DNA of 64,000 bases from positions 1,488,001 to 1,552,000 of the forward strand of contig NZ_CP014015.2 of the NCBI RefSeq assembly GCF_001559075.2, in the 5' to 3' direction. The notes beneath the pieces are model-generated. The model was not told where the DNA came from and searched no databases. It saw nothing but the letters and a program-made list of their open reading frames with translations. Positions 8,540 through 16,453 of this stretch are shown piece by piece. The stretch is from Citrobacter amalonaticus (GTDB taxonomy: Bacteria > Pseudomonadota > Gammaproteobacteria > Enterobacterales > Enterobacteriaceae). The number at the start of each line of letters is the position of its first letter. Within the stretch, counting starts at the first letter, position 1. The translations under genes were made by a program, and so were the position numbers.

Positions 8540-8714
8540 AATTTCTCCTTTGAATGCGGAATATACCCTACCTTGCTGGCGATAAAAAATAATCGTGCAA
8601 AATGGCCTCAGCGCTATTTGTGATCCGCCACACCTTTCGACACAAAAGTGTCTCCGATCTTTGCATGCAATTTTGTTGAATGAAAATTAGCAGAATCAAT
8701 ACATTAGGACTATG

Positions 8715-8728
8715 TGCACATCTGTGCC
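8715..8728. promoter_or_regulatory. Putative SorC operator site 1
   Basis: TGCACA, two bases, TGTGCC: an imperfect 6-2-6 palindrome. The same half-site recurs at 8744 and 8858, all upstream of sorC. SorC-family regulators are tetramers that bind spaced palindromes and can loop DNA, so a set of three is expected of an operator array. Confidence 0.5.
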
Positions 8729-8743
8729 AACAACGATCACTCC

Positions 8744-8758
8744 GCACATCATATGTGC
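8744..8758. promoter_or_regulatory. Putative SorC operator site 2
   Basis: Perfect inverted repeat GCACAT, three bases, ATGTGC, sharing the GCACA/TGTGC half-site with the neighbouring sites. Its centre is about 30 nt (three helical turns) from site 1, so both lie on the same DNA face. Confidence 0.5.
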
Positions 8759-8857
8759 AACATTAATCGCCAACTCAGGATGCGCAAAGAAGAGAAAATA
8801 GCTTTGAACTCCCGCTTTTATGAGGTTATATCAGATCAAGAGAGCAGGTTCGTGATT

Positions 8858-8871
8858 TGCACAAATGTGCA
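8858..8871. promoter_or_regulatory. Putative SorC operator site 3, over the sorC ribosome binding site
   Basis: Perfect 6-2-6 palindrome TGCACA, AA, TGTGCA. It abuts the AGGAG ribosome binding site of sorC (8871-8875), about 113 nt downstream of site 2. Binding here together with the upstream pair could loop out the region between them and repress sorC itself. Confidence 0.5.
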
Positions 8872-8882
8872 GGAGTCTACAA

Positions 8883-9836
8883 ATGGCGACGGAAAACAGT
8901 GATGATATCCGCCTGATCGTAAAAATAGCGCAGCTCTATTACGAACAGGATATGACACAAGCGCAGATCGCCCGTGAACTGGGGATTTATCGCACCACCA
9001 TCAGCCGCCTGCTGAAACGCGGTCGCGAGCAAGGCATCGTCACTATTGCCATCAACTACGACTACAACGAAAACCTGTGGCTGGAACAGCAGCTCAAACA
9101 ACGATTCGGCCTCAAAGAGGCGGTGGTGATCACCTGCGACAACGAGCAGGAAGAGGAACAACTCGCGATGATGGGCGTGCACGGCGCGCAACTGCTGGAA
9201 CGTTTACTGGAACCCGGCGACATCATTGGTTTTTCCTGGGGACGCGCAGTTCGCGCACTGGTCGAAGGGTTGTCGCCTGCCAGCCAGTCGCGCCAGCTGA
9301 TCTGCGTGCCGATCATCGGCGGGCCGTCCGGGAAGCTCGAGAGTCGCTATCACGTCAATACGCTGACCTACGGCGCAGCGGCAAAGCTGAAAGGCGAATC
9401 ACACCTGGCTGATTTTCCGGCTCTTCTGGAAAACCCATTGATTCGCAACGGTATTATGCAGTCCCAGCACTTTAAGTCGATTTCTGCCTACTGGGACAAT
9501 CTGGATGTTGCACTGGTAGGGATTGGTTCTCCGGCAATTCGCGATGGCGCAAACTGGCATGCCTTTTACGGCAGCGAAGAGAGTGACGACCTGCATGCCC
9601 GGCAGGTTGCCGGAGACATTTGCTCGCGCTTTTACGATATTAACGGCGTAACGGTGGAGACCACGATGAGCGAAAAAACGCTCTCCATCGAAACCAACAA
9701 ATTAAAGCAGGCACGTTATTCCATCGGCATCGCAATGGGTGAGGAAAAACTCAGCGGAATTCTCGGCGCATTACGCGGAAAATATATTAATGGTCTGGTC
9801 ACTAACAGCCACACTGCTGAATTATTGTTGAAGTAA
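8883..9836 (+). CDS. sorC: SorC, L-sorbose operon regulator
   Basis: 317 residues, close to the 315 of Klebsiella SorC. The N-terminal helix-turn-helix reads IARELGIYRTTISRLLKRG (about 27-45). The remainder is the NagB/Rpi-like sugar-phosphate-binding domain of the SorC/DeoR-like family. The ATG at 8883 follows AGGAG by 7 nt; an in-frame ATG at 8865 falls within the palindrome and is less likely. SorC controls the sor operon as activator and repressor, responding to L-sorbose (phosphate). It is the first gene of sorCDFBAME, and three matching palindromes lie upstream. Confidence 0.92.
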   Translation: MATENSDDIRLIVKIAQLYYEQDMTQAQIARELGIYRTTISRLLKRGREQGIVTIAINYDYNENLWLEQQLKQRFGLKEAVVITCDNEQEEEQLAMMGVHGAQLLERLLEPGDIIGFSWGRAVRALVEGLSPASQSRQLICVPIIGGPSGKLESRYHVNTLTYGAAAKLKGESHLADFPALLENPLIRNGIMQSQHFKSISAYWDNLDVALVGIGSPAIRDGANWHAFYGSEESDDLHARQVAGDICSRFYDINGVTVETTMSEKTLSIETNKLKQARYSIGIAMGEEKLSGILGALRGKYINGLVTNSHTAELLLK

Positions 9837-9906
9837 CTATATTCATCTTGATCCTGACGTAATTAACTTTATGCAGGATCCCCTTCTCTGAAATTGGGAG
9901 TTAATT

Positions 9907-10713
9907 ATGCAAACGTGGTTAAATCTACAGGACAAAGTTATTATTGTAACCGGCGGCGCATCCGGAATTGGCTTAGCCATTGTCGAAGAGTTATTAGCAC
10001 AAGGCGCAAATGTCCAGATGGCGGATATTCATGGCGGCGAAGCAAAACATGAAGGTAATAACGGCTACCACTTCTGGCCGACAGATATTTCCAGCGCCAA
10101 AGAGGTTAATCACACTGTGGATGAAATTATCCAGCGCTTTGGCCGCATTGACGGTCTGGTCAATAACGCCGGTGTTAACTTTCCCCGCCTGTTGGTCGAT
10201 GAAAAAGCGCCAGCAGGAAAGTATGAATTAAACGAAGCCGCGTTTGAAAAAATGGTCAATATCAACCAGAAAGGCGTGTTTTTAATGTCACAGGCAGTGG
10301 CGCGTCAGATGGTGAAACAGCGTAACGGCGTGATCGTCAACGTCTCTTCTGAAAGCGGGCTGGAAGGGTCTGAAGGCCAGAGCTGCTATGCCGCCACGAA
10401 GGCGGCGCTGAATAGCTTCACCCGCTCCTGGTCAAAAGAGCTGGGCAAACACGGCATTCGCGTGGTCGGGATTGCTCCCGGGATTCTGGAAAAAACGGGA
10501 CTGCGCACGCCGGAATATGAAGAGGCGCTGGCCTGGACCCGCAATATCACCGTTGATCAGCTACGCGAAGGCTATAGCAAGAACGCCATTCCGATTGGTC
10601 GCTCGGGACGTTTGACTGAAGTGGCTGATTTCGTTTGTTATCTTCTGTCTGAACGTGCCAGCTACATTACCGGAGTAACCACTAACATTGCGGGCGGAAA
10701 AACGCGCGGCTAA
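9907..10713 (+). CDS. sorD: SorD, D-glucitol-6-phosphate 2-dehydrogenase
   Basis: 268-residue classical short-chain dehydrogenase. TGGASGIG (15-22) is the cofactor loop, with an acidic residue ADI after strand 2 (40) indicating NAD preference. NNAG is at 86-89, and the catalytic residues are Ser147/148, Tyr161 and Lys165 (YAATK). It oxidises D-glucitol 6-phosphate to D-fructose 6-phosphate, the last step of L-sorbose entry into glycolysis. A clear GGGAG precedes the start. It lies 70 nt after sorC and directly before the PTS genes, the order known from Klebsiella. Confidence 0.93.
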   Translation: MQTWLNLQDKVIIVTGGASGIGLAIVEELLAQGANVQMADIHGGEAKHEGNNGYHFWPTDISSAKEVNHTVDEIIQRFGRIDGLVNNAGVNFPRLLVDEKAPAGKYELNEAAFEKMVNINQKGVFLMSQAVARQMVKQRNGVIVNVSSESGLEGSEGQSCYAATKAALNSFTRSWSKELGKHGIRVVGIAPGILEKTGLRTPEYEEALAWTRNITVDQLREGYSKNAIPIGRSGRLTEVADFVCYLLSERASYITGVTTNIAGGKTRG

Positions 10714-10722
10714 GGAGACGTT

Positions 10723-11130
10723 ATGGTCAATGCAATCTTCTGTGCTCACGGCAAACTGGCCTGCGCCATGCTGGAATCGGTGCAAATGGTCTACGGTGAC
10801 GCCAACGTTGAGGCCGTCGCGTTTGTCCCCGGCGAGAACGCCAGCGACATCGTCACAAAGCTGGAAAAGTTGGTGAGTGCTCACACTGATAGTGAATGGC
10901 TGATTGCCGTCGATTTACAGTGCGGCAGTCCGTGGAACGCCGCGGCAACGCTGGCGATGCGCAATCCGGCCATCCGGGTGATCAGCGGGCTTTCCCTGCC
11001 GCTGGCGCTGGAACTGGTAGATAACCAGAGCAGTATGAATGTGGATGAACTGTGCGAACACCTGACGACCATTGCACAACAAACCTGCGTGGTCTGGCAG
11101 CATCTGGAAACGACCGAAGAGGATTTCTGA
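10723..11130 (+). CDS. sorF: SorF, L-sorbose-specific PTS EIIA
   Basis: 135-residue mannose-family (EIIA-Man fold) protein. The phosphorylation histidine is His9 in FCAHGKLA, at the end of the first strand, as in ManX. It accepts phosphate from HPr and passes it to SorB. It starts 9 nt after sorD with an AAGGAG site, and its stop overlaps the sorB start by one base, so the two are translationally coupled. It is cytoplasmic and part of the SorFBAM permease. Confidence 0.92.
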   Translation: MVNAIFCAHGKLACAMLESVQMVYGDANVEAVAFVPGENASDIVTKLEKLVSAHTDSEWLIAVDLQCGSPWNAAATLAMRNPAIRVISGLSLPLALELVDNQSSMNVDELCEHLTTIAQQTCVVWQHLETTEEDF

Positions 11131-11624
11131 TGAATATTACCCTTGCCCGTATCGATGACCGCTTGATCCACGGTCAGGTCACCACCGTCTGGTCGAAGGT
11201 GGCGAATGCCCAGCGGATTATTATCTGTAATGACGACGTTTATAACGATGAAGTGCGCCGGACATTATTACGCCAGGCCGCCCCGCCGGGGATGAAGGTC
11301 AACGTGGTGAATATCGAAAAAGCCGTCGCGGTTTATCATAACCCGCAATATCAGGACGAGACTGTATTTTATTTATTTACCCGCCCCCAGGATGCGCTGG
11401 CGATGGTCAAACAGGGGGTGAAAATTGCCACCTTAAATATTGGCGGCATGGCCTGGCGACCGGGTAAAAAACAATTAACCAAAGCCGTATCCTTAGATGA
11501 CGATGATATTAATGCGTTTCGCGAACTGGATAAATTTGGCGTCACCCTGGATTTACGCGTGGTCGCCTCCGATCCCTCCATTAATATTCTCGAAAAAATA
11601 AAAGAACAGTCGTTCGCGGAATAA
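11130..11624 (+). CDS. sorB: SorB, L-sorbose-specific PTS EIIB
   Basis: 164 residues from the ATG overlapping the sorF stop. The signature RIDDRLIHGQV carries the phosphorylated histidine His14 of mannose-family EIIB proteins. It transfers phosphate to incoming L-sorbose at the SorA/SorM membrane complex, giving L-sorbose 1-phosphate. An unusually long, structured 263-nt gap with an ERIC-type repeat separates it from sorA. Its length and motif match Klebsiella SorB. Confidence 0.92.
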   Translation: MNITLARIDDRLIHGQVTTVWSKVANAQRIIICNDDVYNDEVRRTLLRQAAPPGMKVNVVNIEKAVAVYHNPQYQDETVFYLFTRPQDALAMVKQGVKIATLNIGGMAWRPGKKQLTKAVSLDDDDINAFRELDKFGVTLDLRVVASDPSINILEKIKEQSFAE

Positions 11625-11649
11625 ATAAAAGCGCCTGTATTTATTACAC

Positions 11650-11845
11650 ACCGTCATTCTGAATGCATCGCGGCGGCAATGAGCAAATTACCAGGAACGT
11701 AGATAACCATGTGACTGGGGGTGAGCCACAAGTCTGTCGGGAACAGATTTGAACGTTGCGAAGCGACGGCCCGTCAGGGCGACTCTCATGGATGAGACGA
11801 GTCATTCAGCCAACAAAGAGGCAGCCTGAAGGACGACGTGTAAAT
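11650..11845. repeat. ERIC element carrying an ~75-nt structured insertion, inside the sor operon
   Basis: The left arm (up to GTGACTGGGGGTGAGC, ending at 11726) and right arm (CAGCCAACAAAGAGGCAG from 11807) match the two halves of an ERIC/IRU palindrome. A normal ERIC has only a few bases between them; here there are 80. The extra DNA folds as four consecutive hairpins: 11733-11747, 11754-11768, 11769-11780 and 11781-11803. It is transcribed between sorB and sorA. Confidence 0.75.
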
Positions 11846-11887
11846 GCGTTAACAGGCAGGGATGTTCACATTTTAAGGTGACCCATT

Positions 11888-12685
11888 ATGGAAATCAGTA
11901 CCCTACAAATTATCGCCATATTTATATTTTCCTGTATTGCCGGAATGGGCAGCGTGCTGGATGAATTTCAGACCCACCGCCCGCTTATTGCCTGTACGGT
12001 TATCGGCCTGATCCTCGGTGATTTAAAAACCGGGGTGATGCTCGGCGGAACGCTGGAGCTGATCGCACTTGGATGGATGAACGTCGGTGCCGCGCAGTCC
12101 CCGGACTCCGCGCTCGCCAGTATTATCTCCGCCATTCTGGTGATTGTCGGCCAGCAGAGCATCGCGACCGGTATCGCTATCGCGCTGCCGGTGGCAGCGG
12201 CAGGCCAGGTCCTGACCGTCTTCGCCCGGACGATCACAGTGGTGTTCCAGCATGCGGCGGATAAAGCCGCAGAAGACGCGCGTTTTCGCACCATCGACAT
12301 CCTCCACGTCTCTGCGCTGGGCGTGCAGGCGCTACGTGTCGCCATCCCGGCGTTAATTGTCTCGCTGTTTGTCAGTGCCGATATGGTCAGCAATATGCTG
12401 AATGCCATCCCGGAATTCGTCACTCGCGGCCTGCAGATTGCCGGTGGTTTTATCGTGGTGGTCGGTTACGCCATGGTGCTGCGCATGATGGGCGTGAAGT
12501 ACCTGATGCCTTTCTTCTTCCTCGGTTTTATCGCCGGTGGTTACCTCGATCTGAGCCTGCTGGCTTTCGGCGGCGTCGGCGCGATTATTGCGCTGGTCTA
12601 TATCCAGTTGAACCCGCAGTGGCGTAAAGCCGAACCGCAGGCACAGACCGCCTCCTCCACCGCCCTTGACCAGCTTGATGACTAA
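11888..12685 (+). CDS. sorA: SorA, L-sorbose-specific PTS EIIC
   Basis: 265-residue mannose-family EIIC membrane protein. The hydrophobic segments and the motif ALGWMNVGAAQSPDSALASI (about 60-79) are typical of the ManY/AgaW/SorA group. With SorM it forms the sugar channel and binding site. A good AAGGTG precedes the start at 8 nt. It is followed by sorM after 11 nt. The ERIC-type repeat upstream lies in its leader and could affect the level of SorA/M relative to SorF/B. Confidence 0.92.
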   Translation: MEISTLQIIAIFIFSCIAGMGSVLDEFQTHRPLIACTVIGLILGDLKTGVMLGGTLELIALGWMNVGAAQSPDSALASIISAILVIVGQQSIATGIAIALPVAAAGQVLTVFARTITVVFQHAADKAAEDARFRTIDILHVSALGVQALRVAIPALIVSLFVSADMVSNMLNAIPEFVTRGLQIAGGFIVVVGYAMVLRMMGVKYLMPFFFLGFIAGGYLDLSLLAFGGVGAIIALVYIQLNPQWRKAEPQAQTASSTALDQLDD

Positions 12686-12696
12686 CGGAGCCCATC

Positions 12697-13521
12697 ATGG
12701 AACAGAAAAAACTGACCAAATCTGACCTGTTTAGCATGTTTGTTCGCTCCAACCTGCAGCAGGCGTCTTTCAACTTTGAACGTATTCATGGGCTGGGTTT
12801 TTGCTACGACATGATCCCCGCCATCAAGCGCCTGTACCCGCTGAAAGAAGATCAGGTGGCGGCACTCAAGCGCCATCTGGTGTTCTTCAACACTACGCCC
12901 GCGGTGTGCGGCCCGGTGATTGGCGTGACCGCCGCGATGGAAGAGGCGCGAGCGAACGGGGCGGAAATCGATGATGGCGCGATCAATGGCATCAAAGTCG
13001 GCCTGATGGGGCCGCTGGCGGGCGTTGGCGACCCGCTGGTCTGGGGCACGTTGCGACCGATCACCGCCGCGCTCGGCGCGTCGCTGGCGCTGTCCGGCAA
13101 CGTGCTCGGCCCACTACTGTTCTTCTTTATTTTCAACGCGGTCCGCCTGGCGATGAAATGGTATGGCCTGCAAATTGGCTTCAACAAAGGGGTCAACATC
13201 GTCAGTGATATGGGCGGCAACCTGTTGCAAAAACTGACCGAAGGCGCATCGATTCTCGGCCTGTTTGTGATGGGGGTACTGGTGACCAAGTGGACCAGCA
13301 TCAACGTGCCACTGGTGGTATCGCAAACCCCCGGCGCGGACGGCGGCACTGTCACCATGACGGTGCAGAACATCCTCGACCAGCTCTGCCCCGGCCTGCT
13401 GGCGCTGGGCCTGACAATGCTGATGGTTCGTCTGCTCAACAAGAAAATTAACCCGGTATGGCTGATCTTCGCCCTGTTTGGTCTGGGGATTATCGGTAAC
13501 GCACTGGGCTTCCTGTCCTGA
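12697..13521 (+). CDS. sorM: SorM, L-sorbose-specific PTS EIID
   Basis: 274-residue mannose-family EIID. It has the conserved N-terminal cytoplasmic segment LTKSDLFSMFVRSN, the NFERIHGLGF stretch and the GPLAGVGDPLVWGTLRP motif (about 106-122). Hydrophobic segments lie in the C-terminal half. It completes the SorFBAM permease together with SorA. A GGAG ribosome binding site sits 7 nt before the ATG. A GC-rich hairpin without a T-run follows the stop, before sorE. Confidence 0.92.
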   Translation: MEQKKLTKSDLFSMFVRSNLQQASFNFERIHGLGFCYDMIPAIKRLYPLKEDQVAALKRHLVFFNTTPAVCGPVIGVTAAMEEARANGAEIDDGAINGIKVGLMGPLAGVGDPLVWGTLRPITAALGASLALSGNVLGPLLFFFIFNAVRLAMKWYGLQIGFNKGVNIVSDMGGNLLQKLTEGASILGLFVMGVLVTKWTSINVPLVVSQTPGADGGTVTMTVQNILDQLCPGLLALGLTMLMVRLLNKKINPVWLIFALFGLGIIGNALGFLS

Positions 13522-13528
13522 TTTTTTC

Positions 13529-13551
13529 GCCCCGGTGGTAAGCCGGGGTTA
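13529..13551 (+). other. GC-rich hairpin between sorM and sorE
   Basis: CCCCGG, a seven-base loop, CCGGGG directly after the sorM stop, with no T-run behind it. It is therefore not a standard terminator. It may protect the upstream messenger from 3' exonucleases or reduce readthrough into sorE. Confidence 0.55.
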
Positions 13552-13574
13552 TCGCTCAATATGAGGTGGAATAT

Positions 13575-14795
13575 ATGTTAACGACAGCTCTGCGCCTTTA
13601 TGGCAAACGCGATCTGCGCCTGGAAACGTTTGAACTTCCGGAGATGCAGGACGATGAAATTCTGGCAACCGTGGTCACCGACAGCCTGTGCCTCTCCTCC
13701 TGGAAAGAGGCCAACCTGGGAGAGGATCATAAAAAGGTGCCTGACGATGTGGCGACCCACCCGATCATCATCGGCCACGAGTTCTGCGGCGATATTGTCG
13801 CCGTCGGGAAAAAGTGGCAGCACAAATTTCAGCCCGGCCAGCGCTATGTGATTCAGGCGAATCTGCAACTGGCGGATCGCCCGGATTGTCCCGGCTACTC
13901 CTTCCCGTGGGTGGGCGGCGAAGCCACACACGTCGTGATCCCCAATGTGGTGATGGAGCAGGACTGCCTGCTGGCTTACGAAGGCGAAACGTACTTTGAA
14001 GGATCGCTGGTCGAGCCGCTCTCCTGCGTGATCGGCGCGTTCAACGCCAACTATCACCTGCAAGAAGGCACCTATAACCACAACATGGGGATTCGCCCGC
14101 AGGGTCGTACGCTGATCCTCGGCGGGACGGGGCCAATGGGGCTGCTGGCGATCGACTACGCGCTGCATGGCCCGATCAACCCGGCGCTACTGGTGGTGAC
14201 CGATACCAACCACGACAAGCTGAGCTATGCCCGTAAACACTATCCTTCTGAAGCGCAAACGTTGATCCACTACCTGCACGCACAGGATGCTGCGTACGAC
14301 ACGTTGATGGCGCTGACCGGTGGTCACGGTTTTGATGATATTTTTGTCTTTGTGCCGAACGAACAGCTGGTCACCCTGGCCTCTTCCCTGCTCGCCCCCG
14401 ACGGTTGCATGAACTTCTTTGCCGGCCCGCAGGACAAGCAGTTCAGCGCCCCGATCAACTTCTACGACGTGCATTACGCCTTCACTCACTACGTGGGCAC
14501 TTCGGGCGGGAATACTGACGATATGCGCGCGGCGGTCAAACTGATTGAAGAGAAGAAAGTGCAGGCGGCCAAAGTGGTCACTCACATTCTTGGCCTGAAT
14601 GCCGCAGGAGAAACCACGCTGGAGCTGCCGAAAGTGGGAGGTGGTAAAAAGCTGGTCTATACCGGGAAAGCGTTACCGCTAACCGCTCTCAGCCAGATTG
14701 ACGATCCCGCGCTGTGCGCTATTCTGGAACGCCATCACGGGATTTGGTCTAAGGAAGCCGAACAGTATTTACTGTCGCATGCCGAGGAGATTTAA
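13575..14795 (+). CDS. sorE: SorE, L-sorbose-1-phosphate reductase
   Basis: 406-residue medium-chain dehydrogenase/reductase. Residues 20-120 carry the GroES-like domain with a GHEFCGDIVAVG motif. The Rossmann glycine motif ILGGTGPMG lies near residue 182. It reduces L-sorbose 1-phosphate to D-glucitol 6-phosphate, feeding SorD. The ATG at 13575, with GAGGTGG in front, gives the family N-terminus; the in-frame ATG at 13566 would put the ribosome site inside the gene. It is followed after one base by the shikimate-dehydrogenase paralogue. Confidence 0.92.
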   Translation: MLTTALRLYGKRDLRLETFELPEMQDDEILATVVTDSLCLSSWKEANLGEDHKKVPDDVATHPIIIGHEFCGDIVAVGKKWQHKFQPGQRYVIQANLQLADRPDCPGYSFPWVGGEATHVVIPNVVMEQDCLLAYEGETYFEGSLVEPLSCVIGAFNANYHLQEGTYNHNMGIRPQGRTLILGGTGPMGLLAIDYALHGPINPALLVVTDTNHDKLSYARKHYPSEAQTLIHYLHAQDAAYDTLMALTGGHGFDDIFVFVPNEQLVTLASSLLAPDGCMNFFAGPQDKQFSAPINFYDVHYAFTHYVGTSGGNTDDMRAAVKLIEEKKVQAAKVVTHILGLNAAGETTLELPKVGGGKKLVYTGKALPLTALSQIDDPALCAILERHHGIWSKEAEQYLLSHAEEI

Positions 14796-14796
14796 C

Positions 14797-15609
14797 ATGA
14801 TTAACCGCGACACCCAACTGTGCATGTCGCTTGCCGGTCGGCCCGGCAACTTTGGCACCCGATTTCATAACTATCTGTATGAAAAGCTGGGTTTAAATTT
14901 CATCTACAAGGCGTTCACCACCCAGGACATTGAAGCGGCGGTGAAAGGGGTTCGCGCGTTAGGCATTCGTGGCTGCGCGGTCTCGATGCCGTTTAAAGAG
15001 AGTTGTATGCCGTTTCTCGACGCTGTCGATCCGTCGGCGAAAGTCATTGATTCCGTCAATACCATCGTCAATGACGGCGGCAAACTGACGGGCTACAACA
15101 CCGACTACATTGCGGTAAAAAGCCTGATTGCCAGCCACCAGCTCGACAACGCTGCGCGGGTGATGATTCGCGGCAGCGGCGGGATGGGCAAAGCGGTGAT
15201 TGCCGCTTTCCGCGACGCCGGTTTTCGCGATGTGATCGTCGCCGCTCGTAACCGGGACAGCGGCCCGGCGCTGGCGAAACAGTATGGCTTTCAGTGGCAG
15301 CCGCTGCCGGAAGGCATTGCCTGCGACATTCTGGTCAATGTCACGCCCGTCGGCATGGCCGGTGGTAAAGAGCGCGATGAGCTGGCGTACAGCGAAGCCA
15401 TGGTCGCCAGCGCCAGCGTGGTGTTCGATGTTGTCGCCCTGCCGCCGGAAACCCCGGTGATCAAACTGGCGCAGAAGCTGGGTAAAAAGACCATCAGCGG
15501 CGCAGAAGTGATTGCGTTGCAGGCCGTCGAGCAGTTCGCGATGTACACCGGCGTACGCCCGGATGACGCGCTGATTAGTGAAGCCGCTGAATTTGCCCGG
15601 GCGGGGTAA
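14797..15609 (+). CDS. Shikimate dehydrogenase-family paralogue at the end of the sor operon
   Basis: 270 residues with the AroE/YdiB fold. The N-terminal substrate domain retains VSMPFKE (catalytic Lys) and GYNTDY (catalytic Asp), and the NAD(P) loop reads GSGGMGKAV (about 128-136). It starts one base after the sorE stop, so it is co-transcribed with the L-sorbose genes. It is not the housekeeping aroE, which lies elsewhere in enterobacteria. Retained catalytic residues suggest an active oxidoreductase on a polyol or quinate-like substrate, but a role in sorbose use is only inferred. The next element is a terminator hairpin. Confidence 0.85.
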   Translation: MINRDTQLCMSLAGRPGNFGTRFHNYLYEKLGLNFIYKAFTTQDIEAAVKGVRALGIRGCAVSMPFKESCMPFLDAVDPSAKVIDSVNTIVNDGGKLTGYNTDYIAVKSLIASHQLDNAARVMIRGSGGMGKAVIAAFRDAGFRDVIVAARNRDSGPALAKQYGFQWQPLPEGIACDILVNVTPVGMAGGKERDELAYSEAMVASASVVFDVVALPPETPVIKLAQKLGKKTISGAEVIALQAVEQFAMYTGVRPDDALISEAAEFARAG

Positions 15610-15617
15610 CAGGGAGT

Positions 15618-15640
15618 AAAAAGAGCGCCGATGGGCGCTC
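15618..15640 (-). terminator. Bidirectional terminator between the sor operon and the SLATT module
   Basis: GAGCGCC/GGCGCTC stem with a 4-nt loop. On the minus strand it ends in TTTTT, giving a strong intrinsic terminator for the module transcribed from 16453. On the plus strand only TT follows, so it would be a weaker end for the sor operon. Confidence 0.75.
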
Positions 15641-15717
15641 TTGACTATTCTTGCCATTACGCAATGGCTTGCCGATACACATAAGGTACATGAATAGAGC
15701 AGCCCAATACGCGCCGC

Positions 15718-16257
15718 TTATGTCGTCATTTTCCGTAGTGTACTGGCCCGCCAATCAAAAAACTGAGCAAACAAATTTTGACAGAAACTGATTTTAATCA
15801 TTTGATTTACTGGATAATCCATCGCCAACAACTGTTCGTTGTAGCAAATGCTGTCTAAAACGCGAAGAACTGGAGGTTCATCTTTCTCAATAGAGAGACG
15901 CAAGGAGGTCACTTCACGCAAAAGTTGTTCAGAGGGCACAGGCTCTTTAATCATTTTAGATTCAAGGTCGACAAAACTCTTGGATAAATCAAAATGGTTA
16001 CGTGAACGCTGTGATGAACCAATAACAAGATTGATAGCCGCAAAAATACTCACAACAGCGCCGCTGAGAACAGCCCAAATCTTATTATGTTCCCCAAGAA
16101 CGCTATAAATAGCCGTTGAACCAAAAATTAGTGAAATAACATTAGTAAATTGATCTAATCTGTCATAAAAAGCTCTGCGCCGATTATGATAGCGGACAGA
16201 ACGGCGGATATCGAAAAGCAAGCCTTCCCACTTACTTTCCAGAGTTCCCTGATCCAT
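15718..16257 (-). CDS. SLATT-type two-transmembrane protein, putative membrane effector
   Basis: 179 residues from the ATG with AGGTGGAG in front; a longer reading from 16293 adds 12 residues but has no ribosome site. An N-terminal amphipathic segment (WEGLLFDIRRSVRYHNRRR, residues 10-28) precedes two close membrane segments (about 36-54 and 59-79). A long cytosolic helical region follows. This is the layout of SLATT (SMODS and SLOG-associating 2TM effector) domains, proposed pore-forming effectors of nucleotide-signalled immunity. No cyclase or SLOG sensor gene is adjacent. It overlaps the upstream small gene by 26 nt. The family call is by pattern only. Confidence 0.6.
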   Translation of the reverse strand: MDQGTLESKWEGLLFDIRRSVRYHNRRRAFYDRLDQFTNVISLIFGSTAIYSVLGEHNKIWAVLSGAVVSIFAAINLVIGSSQRSRNHFDLSKSFVDLESKMIKEPVPSEQLLREVTSLRLSIEKDEPPVLRVLDSICYNEQLLAMDYPVNQMIKISFCQNLFAQFFDWRASTLRKMTT

Positions 16258-16453
16258 TGTCTCCACCTTTTCCTGGTCTTGTTGGCGGTGCAAAAGAATT
16301 CATAATCTGAGTCCCCTTTCCCTTATGCGAAAATGGTTCTTCTACAGGGGCTGGTTGACTGTCATTCTCGTACCAACCATAACGTAATACATTGTTTGAC
16401 AAAGAATTAATGCTAAACGAGACAGGGCGTTGAGGCTTTTTATTTTTACTCAT
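16232..16453 (-). CDS. Small hypothetical protein coupled to the SLATT gene
   Basis: 73 residues, unrecognised. The first 33 are Lys/Asn/Ser-rich with a possible strand-rich core (PVSFSINSLSNNVLRYGWY). The tail is disordered, ending PGKGGDNGSGNSGK. A good AAGGAA lies 6 nt before the ATG, and its last codons contain the ribosome binding site and start of the SLATT gene, so the two are translationally coupled. There is no signal peptide or membrane segment. It could be a partner, inhibitor or sensor for the membrane protein; nothing in the sequence decides between these. Confidence 0.6.
   Translation of the reverse strand: MSKNKKPQRPVSFSINSLSNNVLRYGWYENDSQPAPVEEPFSHKGKGTQIMNSFAPPTRPGKGGDNGSGNSGK

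Noticed and set aside
8617..8634. Possible CRP site upstream of sorC (TGTGATCCGCCACAC)
   Set aside because: The second half-site is shifted by one base relative to the consensus spacing, so I could not support it.
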